Shown here: positions 41,099 through 47,102 of the stretch, piece after piece
Layout: each line of letters starts with the position of its first letter
Numbering within the stretch: the first letter of the stretch is position 1
DNA from: Oscillospiraceae bacterium
GTDB taxonomy: Bacteria > Bacillota > Clostridia > Oscillospirales > Ruminococcaceae
DNA: 47,102 nt
Direction: 5' to 3'
Assembly (NCBI GenBank): GCA_031253495.1
Contig: JAIRWC010000028.1
Span: 1 to 47,102, forward strand
The notes under the pieces: model-generated
Seen by the model: the letters and a program-made list of their open reading frames with translations, nothing else
Told to the model about the DNA's origin: nothing
Databases searched by the model: none
Made by a program: the position numbers and the translations under genes

Positions 41099-41189
41099 CA
41101 TAATCGGGCGTTTTTATGCAAATTCGTGTAAGTTTAATAATTTTGAATATCGGTTTTTGTGCAAGTTTGCCAATAAAACGATTCACGCG

Positions 41190-41432
41190 TTATTTCAACA
41201 ACTCGTATAATTCCTGCGCGCCGTCTTTTCCCGCATGCTCCGTTATTTTGAGCACCCTCACCGCAAGAGGGTTATTACCCAGTTTAATTTCAATCTCATC
41301 GCCGATTTTCACCTCGTAAGACGCCCGCGCCGCCCTGCCGTTCACCCGGACCCTTTCCGCGTCGCAGGCTTCGTTGGCGACAGTTCTGCGTTTAATCAAC
41401 CGCGATATTTTTAAATATTTGTCCAACCTCAT
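41190..41432 (-). CDS. rqcP: S4-domain ribosome quality control protein RqcP (YabO)
   Basis: An 80-residue protein, essentially one S4 RNA-binding domain: 'MRLDKYLKISRLIKRRTVANEACDAERVRVNGRAARASYEVKIGDEI'. This matches RqcP/YabO, which binds the 50S subunit with RqcH and promotes Ala-tail addition to stalled chains. ATG 41432 has GGAGG upstream; the longer frame to 41456 has no support. It follows hup (with a terminator between) and precedes divIC, as in Bacillus where yabO lies close to divIC. Confidence 0.92.
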   Translation of the reverse strand: MRLDKYLKISRLIKRRTVANEACDAERVRVNGRAARASYEVKIGDEIEIKLGNNPLAVRVLKITEHAGKDGAQELYELLK

Positions 41433-41461
41433 TATATCAAACCTCCGTTCGCGCAAAATAA

Positions 41462-41483
41462 AAAGGGCGGAAACCCGCCCTTT
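41462..41483 (-). terminator. Intrinsic terminator after hup
   Basis: A 9-bp stem (41462-41470 with 41475-41483), 4-base loop. On the minus strand it is followed by TTTTTATTTT, directly after the hup stop codon. Confidence 0.88.
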
Positions 41484-41506
41484 GATTCAAGCGTAATCCT
41501 GCGGAT

Positions 41507-41782
41507 TCAGTCCGCGACCGCGTCTTTTAAAGCTCTGCCCGCCTTAAAATGGGGAATCTTGGTAGCGGGAATCTTAATCTTCTTTTGAGTTTGCGGATTA
41601 ACGCCCTCGCGAGCGGCGCGGTCCCGCACCTCAAACGTGCCGAAACCGACCAACTGAACCTTCTCGCCTTTGGCGAGCGTTTCGGTGATGCTCTCAATTA
41701 CGGCGGTCAACGCCGCGTCCGCATCCTTTTTGGTTGTGCTTGCCTTTTCCGCCACCATGGTGATAAGCTCTGCCTTTGTCAT
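41507..41782 (-). CDS. hup: DNA-binding protein HU
   Basis: A 91-residue histone-like dimer. The family pattern is clear: '[89 protein letters not shown]', including the beta-arm 'R.AREG.NPQT'. ATG 41782 is used because GGAGGG lies at correct spacing and it starts the canonical MTKAEL; an open frame continues 70 codons upstream but is leader sequence. A perfect promoter lies 180 bp upstream, leaving a long structured leader. Confidence 0.95.
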   Translation of the reverse strand: MTKAELITMVAEKASTTKKDADAALTAVIESITETLAKGEKVQLVGFGTFEVRDRAAREGVNPQTQKKIKIPATKIPHFKAGRALKDAVAD

Positions 41783-41811
41783 TGTGTAAACCCTCCATAA
41801 TATTGTTTGAT

Positions 41812-41878
41812 AAGCGGAATGACCGCTTTTATTTAAGGCTGCCGAAACAGCCTTTAATTGCCGACGGCGTCGGCAATT
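41812..41878 (-). other. Three tandem hairpins in the hup 5' leader
   Basis: Inverted repeats at 41812-41828 (6-bp stem), 41835-41854 (7-bp stem) and 41856-41878 (11-bp stem around one base, near-perfect palindrome). They lie in line between the hup promoter and its ribosome binding site and would fold in the mRNA. Confidence 0.7.
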
Positions 41879-41888
41879 ATTCGCTTTA

Positions 41889-41947
41889 TTCTTCGCCTTG
41901 CCCCGCAATTCTTCGCTCCGCCCCGCAAGCCGCCCCGCAAGCCGCCC
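41889..41947. repeat. Short direct repeats in the hup leader
   Basis: CCGCCCCGCAAG is repeated in tandem (41918-41929, 41930-41941, with a half copy to 41947), and ATTCTTCGC occurs at 41889-41897 and 41908-41916 (plus-strand reading). All are inside the transcribed leader. Confidence 0.65.
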
Positions 41948-41963
41948 AAACTCCCTAAATCGC

Positions 41964-41992
41964 ATTATAAACTTATTTAGCGAGATTGTCAA
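41964..41992 (-). promoter_or_regulatory. Promoter of hup
   Basis: Minus strand: perfect TTGACA (41987-41992), 17-bp spacer, perfect TATAAT (41964-41969). It is the strongest-looking promoter in the window. Confidence 0.92.
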
Positions 41993-42032
41993 GGCTTTTT
42001 CGCTATCTTTTTTTAAAAACCTTTTCTCGCGG

Positions 42033-42584
42033 CTACAAAAATTTCTTGAGTTTTCTCGACAACACCCCTATCGGAAGCCCCATTACGTTGTAAAAATCGC
42101 CGGTTATCCCTTTGACAAGCAACATTCCCGCGCCTTGAATCCCGTAAGCGCCCGCCTTGTCAAAGGGCTCGCCCGTTTGGATATAAGCCGACGTCTCCTC
42201 GTCGGAAAGCGGGAAGAACTCCACTTCCGTTTTGCGGTAAAAGGTTTCCTCTATGCCGCCGCGCGTTACCGAAACGCCGGTATACACGTAATGCCGCCGC
42301 CCGGAAAGCGTTTTCAGCATATTGAAGGCGTCGTCCTTATCCGCGGGTTTCCCCAAAACGGCGCCGCCGCATACCACCACGGTATCCGCCCCGATAATTA
42401 TGCCGTCCGGATATTTTTCGAGCGCCTCGCGCGCTTTCCGCCGCGCCAAGGTCATAACCGTTTCCTCGGGCGGCGCGTTTTCGGGCGCGACCTCCCCTTT
42501 TTCGGGGGGGACGACCTTGAACGTAAAACCCGCCGCTCGAAGGAGTTCACGCCGGCGGGGCGATTTACTCGCGAGAATTATCAT
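42033..42584 (-). CDS. maf: Maf family nucleotide pyrophosphatase
   Basis: A 183-residue house-cleaning NTP pyrophosphatase. Family motifs: '[19 protein letters not shown]', '[10 protein letters not shown]', '[42 protein letters not shown]', '[35 protein letters not shown]'. Bacterial Maf proteins hydrolyse dTTP, UTP and modified pyrimidine nucleotides. ATG 42584 has CAGGAG upstream and gives the canonical [11 protein letters not shown]; a longer frame is not needed. It is transcribed divergently from proS. Confidence 0.95.
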   Translation of the reverse strand: MIILASKSPRRRELLRAAGFTFKVVPPEKGEVAPENAPPEETVMTLARRKAREALEKYPDGIIIGADTVVVCGGAVLGKPADKDDAFNMLKTLSGRRHYVYTGVSVTRGGIEETFYRKTEVEFFPLSDEETSAYIQTGEPFDKAGAYGIQGAGMLLVKGITGDFYNVMGLPIGVLSRKLKKFL

Positions 42585-42639
42585 GGCCGCTCCTGTTCGC
42601 GAAAGCCTTTTTGTAATTTTCGACGCCCTGACTTTAACG

Positions 42640-42668
42640 AATATACCATATTCCGCGATAATTGTCAA
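42640..42668 (-). promoter_or_regulatory. Promoter of maf
   Basis: Minus strand: TTGACA (42663-42668), 17-bp spacer, TATATT (42640-42645) preceded by TGG. It is back-to-back with the proS promoter, their -35 boxes 12 bp apart. Confidence 0.85.
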
Positions 42669-42680
42669 CCTTCAAACGCC

Positions 42681-42709
42681 TTGACTTGCCGGGCAAGGCG
42701 TGATATAAT
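42681..42709 (+). promoter_or_regulatory. Promoter of proS
   Basis: TTGACT (42681-42686), 17-bp spacer, TATAAT (42704-42709) with TGA before it (extended -10). Confidence 0.88.
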
Positions 42710-42718
42710 ATAGCAAAC

Positions 42719-42753
42719 CCCGCCGCCGTTCAAAAAAGCCGAACGCCGGCGGG
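42719..42753 (+). other. Leader hairpin of proS
   Basis: A 13-bp stem with one mismatch (42719-42731 with 42741-42753) between the promoter and the ribosome binding site. No T-tract follows and the leader is too short for a T-box. Confidence 0.5.
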
Positions 42754-42792
42754 CGCGATACAAAAACAGGGTTGACGAGGAGGCGGCATATT

Positions 42793-44523
42793 ATGAAAAT
42801 GAGCCGATTGCTGGGGTTAAGGTTTAAAGAAACGCCCGCGGACTGCCGGATACAAAGCCATATTTTCATGACGCGCGGCGGGTATATAAAGAACGTCGGC
42901 AACGGGATTTTTTCATTGTTTACGCCGGCGAGGCGCGTCGCCCGGAAGATAGAGAATATCATAAGGGAAGAAATGGACCGCGCGGGCGGTCAGGAGGTGT
43001 TGCTGCCCGTGGCCATGCCCGCCGCGCTCTGGAAGGAGTCCGGCCGTTTCGACGGCGTGAAAAGCGAGCTTGTGCGTTTCAAAGACCGCGGCGGCAACGA
43101 CATGGTATTGGGGATGACCCATGAGGAGGCCGTCGTGCATTTGGCGCGCAATACGGCGCGGTCATACGCCGATTATCCTTTCATGGTCTATCAAATACAA
43201 ACGAAATTCCGCGACGAGCCGCGCGCACGGGGGGGGCTAATCCGCGCGAGGGAATTTACGATGAAAGACGCCTATTCTTTCCACACATCGCAAGAAGACC
43301 TCGAGGAATATTATCGGCGCTGCCACGGCGCCTATGAGCGGATTTTTTCCCGCGTTGGAATCCCGGAGGTGATTTCCGTCCGGTCGGACCCCGGAATGAT
43401 GGGGGGGGAAATCGCGCACGAGTTCATGCTCCTCGCGGACGTCGGCGAGGATACGGTCGTTCTTTGCGGCGAGTGCGACTTTCGCTCCAACATGGAAACC
43501 GCCGAGTGCGTGGTCGAAAACGAAGGGGGGGCGGCGACCGCCGCGCTCGAACGCGCCGAAACGCCCGGCGTCAAGTCGATTGCCGACGTTTGTTCGTTTT
43601 TTTCAATTACGGCGGCACAAACGTGCAAGGCGGTCTTGTATCGCAAAGGCGAAAGCGGCGAACCGGTTATCGTTTTCATCAGGGGAGATTTGGAAGTCAA
43701 CGAAACGAAGGTGCGGAACTTTTTGAAAGAGGACGTCCGCCCCGATACGGAAAGCGCGCCCGGCGGCGGTATCGCCCCCGGATTCGTCGGGCCGGTCGGC
43801 TTGCGGGCGAAAGCCGCCGTTTTATACGACCGCTCTTTGCTCGGGGGGCGCGGTATGGTGTGCGGAGCCAATGAAACGGGATATCATTACGCGGGGTTCG
43901 CCCCGGAACGCGACCTGCCGGGCGCGCCGGTATTCCGCGATTTCGCCAAAACCCGCGAAGGCGCGTTATGCCCCGTTTGCGGCAAGCGGTCGATAACCGT
44001 TCGCAACGGTATAGAAGTCGGTAATATCTTTCAGCTCGGCACGAAATACACCGCTTCCATGAATATGCAGTACGTCGACGCGAACGGCGCGCCGCAATAT
44101 CCCGTCATGGGCTGCTACGGGATAGGCGTCGGGCGGCTCGCCGCGTCGGTATGCGAGGTCAGGAGGGACGGGTACGGGCCGATTTGGCCCATGTCGATAG
44201 CGCCTTGGCAAGTGCATATTTGCGCCATTCACGCCGACGCCGCCGAAGTATCGGAGAGGGCGTCGAAGCTGTACGCCGATTTGCTTGAGGCGGGCGTCGA
44301 GGTTTTGTTGGACGACAGGGCCGTCAGCGCGGGCGTCATGTTCTCCGACGCCGACCTGCTCGGCGTGCCCGTCAGGGTAACGGTCAGCCCGAAGACGTGC
44401 GCCCGCGGCGTTATCGAAGTTTCCGCCCGCGACAAGTCGTTTTCAAACGACGTCGCCTCGACAGACGCCGTGAAATATCTGAAAGATTTGGTGCGTTCCA
44501 TGCTGATACGGTTAGCCGTTTAA
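42793..44523 (+). CDS. proS: Proline--tRNA ligase, bacterial type with editing domain
   Basis: A 576-residue class II synthetase. Motif 1 region is 'GGQEVLLPVAMPAALWKESGR', motif 2 'QTKFRDEPRARGGLIRAREFTMKDAYSFH', and motif 3 'GCYGIGVGRLAASVCE'. The YbaK-like insertion that deacylates Ala-tRNA-Pro lies between motifs 2 and 3 (about residues 235-375, 'SIADVCSFFSITAAQTCKAVLY', 'FIRGDLEVNETKVRNFL'). A C-terminal anticodon-binding domain follows. ATG 42793 has GAGGAGG upstream; ATG 42799 is an alternative, and the TTG at 42772 is unlikely. Confidence 0.96.
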   Translation: MKMSRLLGLRFKETPADCRIQSHIFMTRGGYIKNVGNGIFSLFTPARRVARKIENIIREEMDRAGGQEVLLPVAMPAALWKESGRFDGVKSELVRFKDRGGNDMVLGMTHEEAVVHLARNTARSYADYPFMVYQIQTKFRDEPRARGGLIRAREFTMKDAYSFHTSQEDLEEYYRRCHGAYERIFSRVGIPEVISVRSDPGMMGGEIAHEFMLLADVGEDTVVLCGECDFRSNMETAECVVENEGGAATAALERAETPGVKSIADVCSFFSITAAQTCKAVLYRKGESGEPVIVFIRGDLEVNETKVRNFLKEDVRPDTESAPGGGIAPGFVGPVGLRAKAAVLYDRSLLGGRGMVCGANETGYHYAGFAPERDLPGAPVFRDFAKTREGALCPVCGKRSITVRNGIEVGNIFQLGTKYTASMNMQYVDANGAPQYPVMGCYGIGVGRLAASVCEVRRDGYGPIWPMSIAPWQVHICAIHADAAEVSERASKLYADLLEAGVEVLLDDRAVSAGVMFSDADLLGVPVRVTVSPKTCARGVIEVSARDKSFSNDVASTDAVKYLKDLVRSMLIRLAV

Positions 44524-44576
44524 AAACGGCGGGCGGTATGAATTACAGCGCAATCCGCAAAGCGGGGCGAAGATGT

Positions 44577-46277
44577 TTATTTAGCGCCGCGCATTAAAGC
44601 GTCGATAACTCCCGTGAACGCAAACTTATTGGTTTTCCTGTTTAAAAACCCAAACAGCTCCGCCCCCTCATAATCAACCGAAGTCACACCGTTATCCCAA
44701 AGGAAACAGCGAAACCCCTTGCTATTGGCGTAAGACACGTAATACTCCGCCCAAGCGGCTCTCGCCGACGCGTTGTTTTTGTGAACCACGCCGAATTCAC
44801 CGATTATGACGGGAACACCTTTAGCTATAAACTTGTCGTAAGCGGGTTGGAGCGCGTCTTGAATAGCCTTTGTGTCCGCGGAATTTGAGGCGGACCATTT
44901 TGTCGTGCTGCCGGAATCGGGGTCGTAGCAGAACGTGTAGGGGACATACGCGTGAATGGAAACAATAAGTTTGTTCGCCGCCGTGTCTTTGGGTAAAACC
45001 AAGCCGTTTACGGCGGTGGCCGTAGTCGAAGCCCCGTAGGTGGTAATCATTAAAAAGCGTTTGTCGTTGTTGCCGCCGCTCTTCCTTACCGCGTCGACGA
45101 AAACAGGGTAATATCTGTTCAGAATCTCGCGTTGCTTTGCGGTTCCGCCGCTCCATTCCTCCTTGCTGCCTATTACCCTCGGCTCGTTCAAACCTTCAAA
45201 AATCAATTTTTCATCGTAAGTCTTAAAATTGTCCGCAATTTGTTCCCATATTTTCCTGTAAGCGTTTAACGATTCGGTTATTTGCGCCTCCGTGCCGTCA
45301 AACCTAAGCCTGTCTGTTTTTCCGTAACCGTGGTATTCTTCATGGTGGATATTCAGAATAACATACATATCGTTGGCGACGGCGTAATCAACAACCTCCG
45401 TAACCCTCGCCATCCAGTCCGCGCGAATGGTGTAATTAGGCGCGCCGCCCGCCGCTTTAAACCAAGACACGGGAATTCTGACAGCGCTAAACCCCGCGGC
45501 TTTAACCGCGTCAATGTTCGCTTTTGTGACAGCGGGGTTGCTCCACGCCGTTTCAAGTTTGGCTACGCTCAAGTCGGAAGACATCCAACCCTCGCCGAAG
45601 TCGGTCGCGTCAAGCGAGTTGCCCAAATTCCAGCCTATCTTTATTTCCGAAACCAATTTTTCCGCGGTTATGTCCCTGAACGCCCGCGGACCGGACAAAA
45701 CGTCAGACCGCGCCCCCGTATAGGTTTTGCCGTCCACCTTTTTATACGCCGTTACGCGGAAATAATGAGTTTTGTTCTCGTCGAGTTTTTTCGACGTATA
45801 GCTTGTTTGCGAACCGTCCTTGACATTTTTCAACAGTTTATACTCGCCGTCTTTTTCCGTCGAATGGTAAATCTTGTATCCGCCGACCGAACCCGCGGAT
45901 TTTTTCCAAGAAATGGTGAATTTTTGCCCGCTTCGGGTAATTTCGGAAACCGTAGTTTTCGCGGGGACAATGTTGAAGGTTTTGCTTGCCGTCCCCGTGT
46001 AGTTACCTTTGCCCGTGATTTTCACCGACGCTTTCCCGATGTTCTTGTTATTGCCGTACGAAAGCGTGTAGTCCGTCCCCGATTTAAGCGTCTTGCTCCC
46101 GTCTTTGACCGTGACGCTCGGTTTGAGCGCCTTGCCCGTGTAGGATTGGTCGGAGATTTTCGAGATTGAAAGGGACGAAATCTTTTTCGTCGCCGCCCCC
46201 GCCGTAATTCCCGGGATTGTGGTTACCGCGATAACCATCGCCAAAACCGCGCTTAACAGTTTCTTTTTCATTGACAT
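44577..46277 (-). CDS. Secreted GH5 endoglucanase (cellulase)
   Basis: 566 residues. A signal peptide (MSMKKKLLSAVLAMVIAVTT) is followed by a YDG/Ig-like repeat (about 34-104, 'SYTGKALKPSVTVKDG'), an FN3 domain (about 107-195), then the GH5 catalytic barrel (about 205-560) with 'GWNLGNSLDA', 'ILNIHHEEYHG', the acid/base Glu in 'GLNEPR' (E365), 'SIHAYVPY', and the nucleophile in 'VIIGEFG' (E494). It would cleave internal beta-1,4-glucan bonds outside the cell. No dockerin or surface anchor is seen. ATG 46277 has AAGGCGG at short spacing. It converges on proS across 53 bp. Confidence 0.93.
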   Translation of the reverse strand: MSMKKKLLSAVLAMVIAVTTIPGITAGAATKKISSLSISKISDQSYTGKALKPSVTVKDGSKTLKSGTDYTLSYGNNKNIGKASVKITGKGNYTGTASKTFNIVPAKTTVSEITRSGQKFTISWKKSAGSVGGYKIYHSTEKDGEYKLLKNVKDGSQTSYTSKKLDENKTHYFRVTAYKKVDGKTYTGARSDVLSGPRAFRDITAEKLVSEIKIGWNLGNSLDATDFGEGWMSSDLSVAKLETAWSNPAVTKANIDAVKAAGFSAVRIPVSWFKAAGGAPNYTIRADWMARVTEVVDYAVANDMYVILNIHHEEYHGYGKTDRLRFDGTEAQITESLNAYRKIWEQIADNFKTYDEKLIFEGLNEPRVIGSKEEWSGGTAKQREILNRYYPVFVDAVRKSGGNNDKRFLMITTYGASTTATAVNGLVLPKDTAANKLIVSIHAYVPYTFCYDPDSGSTTKWSASNSADTKAIQDALQPAYDKFIAKGVPVIIGEFGVVHKNNASARAAWAEYYVSYANSKGFRCFLWDNGVTSVDYEGAELFGFLNRKTNKFAFTGVIDALMRGAK

Positions 46278-46304
46278 TATCCGCCTTTCACAAAAGTTTC
46301 ATGT

Positions 46305-46313
46305 ATTATAACA
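46305..46313 (-). promoter_or_regulatory. Extended -10 promoter element of the cellulase gene
   Basis: Minus strand TGTTATAAT (TATAAT at 46305-46310), 27 bp before the start codon. No good -35 box at 16-18 bp spacing; the TGn may compensate. Confidence 0.55.
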
Positions 46314-46407
46314 TATTTTCAAAACAAATTCCATTAGTATAATATACATAGTTTTGGCGCTTTTTTTTTTTTGTATATATTGCACAATAACACGGTAACA
46401 AGGCGGT

Positions 46408-47085
46408 TTATTCAATGTCGACCTCGAACCAAAATGTGCTGCCTTTGCCGACGTCCGATTCGACGCCGTAATTGCCTCCGTGCGTTTCAATAATTTTCTT
46501 CACAATAGACAGCCCCAATCCCGTGCCGGTAACGGCGCGCTTGTGGTTTTTGCCGCTTTTATAATACCTGTCCCATATAAAAGGCAAATCGTCCTTCGCT
46601 ATTCCTTCGCCGTTGTCTGTAACGCTTATTCGCGCATGATTCTTTGAAAGCGTCTGCGAAATTGTGATTAAGCGGCTGTCGTCGGAATAATTCACGGCAT
46701 TGACCAACAGATTATAAAACGCTCTGCCGATTTTAGTTTCATCCGCGTTTACGTAAACGTCGCCGTCGTAATTAAACACAATCTTAAAGCCGTCGCTTTT
46801 TAACAGTTTCTGAACACGTTCCGCGGTTTCCCCGATGCTGCGGGTGAGATTAAAGCGCGCGGCGGTCATACGTTCTATGTCGCTTTCCAACTTCGATATG
46901 TCTAATACGTCGTTGACAAGCGAAGTCAGCCGCCGCGTTTCGTCCATAACAACCCGCGTCTGCTCCGGCGTGATTTCATCGGGAACAATAAGGAAAATGA
47001 GCGAAGATGTGATAATACCGATTGCGGCGTTCATGCTGATGATTGTGCTTGTTACCGATTTGATACAGACGCTGATTAACGGCAA
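46408..47085 (-). CDS. Sensor histidine kinase, catalytic half; 5' part missing or broken
   Basis: From about residue 35 onward this is a clear histidine kinase: second DHp helix 'TPEQTRVVMDETRRLTSLVNDVLDISKLES', then an HATPase_c domain with N box 'RAFYNLLVNAVNYSDD', G1 'VTDNGEGIAKDDLPFIWDRYY' and G2 'TGTGLGLSIVKKIIETHGG', ending 'GKGSTFWFEVDIE'. The first 34 residues (TTG 47085, directly after an in-frame TGA at 47086-47088) do not resemble a kinase. The phosphoacceptor helix 'SHELRTPL' that should precede residue 35 is found in no frame. I infer a truncated gene, with kinase homology ending near 46986. Confidence 0.7.
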   Translation of the reverse strand: MPLISVCIKSVTSTIISMNAAIGIITSSLIFLIVPDEITPEQTRVVMDETRRLTSLVNDVLDISKLESDIERMTAARFNLTRSIGETAERVQKLLKSDGFKIVFNYDGDVYVNADETKIGRAFYNLLVNAVNYSDDSRLITISQTLSKNHARISVTDNGEGIAKDDLPFIWDRYYKSGKNHKRAVTGTGLGLSIVKKIIETHGGNYGVESDVGKGSTFWFEVDIE

Positions 47086-47102
47086 TCAGTTTCAAGACGC
47101 TG
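46997..47102 (+). CDS. Possible start of a plus-strand membrane protein, cut by window end
   Basis: ATG 46997 opens a frame with no stop to the window edge (35 full codons): MSEDVIIPIAAFMLMIVLV then TDLIQTLINGNQFQDA. It has a natural-looking N-terminus, a membrane helix and an amphipathic segment, with AAGGAAA close upstream. It overlaps the non-kinase 5' end of the histidine kinase frame on the opposite strand, which favours a junction there. The family is not recognisable from 35 residues. Confidence 0.35.
   Translation, partial: MSEDVIIPIAAFMLMIVLVTDLIQTLINGNQFQDA

Noticed and set aside
41812-41832. Hairpin plus T-run on the plus strand, resembling a terminator
   Set aside because: No plus-strand gene ends there; it lies in the minus-strand hup leader and is better read as part of that structure.
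42776-42801. The sequence before proS resembles the ends of the dnaN and gyrB leaders (GGCGGCA, then ATGAAAATG)
   Set aside because: The match is mostly Shine-Dalgarno plus start codons; there is no stop codon or peptide similarity upstream.
46361-46372. A run of 12 T before the cellulase gene, considered as a terminator
   Set aside because: No stem precedes it on the plus strand and it reads as poly-A on the coding strand; possibly a slippery promoter-proximal tract.
1-47102. CRISPR arrays, IS elements, prophage genes and toxin-antitoxin pairs
   Set aside because: No regularly spaced repeats, transposase or integrase motifs, or typical small gene pairs were seen on either strand.

Overview
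The window is a chromosomal segment of a Gram-positive bacterium. The most likely source is an anaerobic Clostridia member of the Bacillota, judged from four things: the gene order dnaA-dnaN-S4 protein-recF-remB-gyrB, the SRP RNA-dnaX-ybaB-recR block, the families present (RemB, RqcP, DivIC/FtsB, XpaC/TelA, a YfhO-type glycosylation protein), and extracellular proteins of a gut or rumen type (GH5 cellulase, InlB-repeat and Ig-like modules). Coding DNA is GC-rich. The dnaA-dnaN gap and several promoter regions are AT-rich. Species is not assignable by eye.

Layout. 1-2.3 kb: end of a polytopic membrane protein and a secreted transglutaminase-like protein. 2.4-4.0 kb: smpB and prfB, divergent. 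4.0-7.2 kb, minus strand: Nudix hydrolase, SRP RNA, dnaX, ybaB and recR, apparently one transcript from a promoter back-to-back with dnaA. 7.3-13.9 kb, plus strand: the replication block with a candidate oriC between dnaA and dnaN. 13.9-18.9 kb: two small membrane proteins, serS, and a tightly overlapping ABC-exporter/small membrane protein/adhesin-like cassette. 18.9-24.2 kb: a GT2 glycosyltransferase plus YfhO (cell-envelope glycosylation), then coaX and an ECF-type substrate-binding membrane protein (probably pantothenate supply and phosphorylation). 24.2-32.7 kb: mfd, xpaC-telA, mnmG and rsmG, with two perfect parS-like palindromes. 32.7-37.5 kb: divergent M23 peptidase and a large secreted HExxH metalloprotease. 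37.6-42.6 kb, minus strand: an unknown membrane-anchored protein, uppS, a lipoprotein, tRNA-Glu and tRNA-Met, divIC/ftsB, rqcP, hup and maf. 42.8-47.1 kb: proS, a secreted GH5 endoglucanase, and a histidine kinase whose 5' half looks lost at the window edge.

Most genes are housekeeping: replication, recombination, translation quality control and envelope synthesis. The least expected signal is a pair of homologous ~70-bp leaders immediately upstream of dnaN and gyrB. Each holds a short open frame ending in A-A-R-x-stop, placed so that its stop lies two bases before, or overlaps, the downstream start codon. Other points of note are a parS palindrome between the Shine-Dalgarno sequence and the start codon of mnmG, an apparent ATT start in uppS, a repeat- and hairpin-rich hup leader, and a probable truncation junction at the right edge. 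No IS element, prophage, CRISPR array or defence system was recognised.
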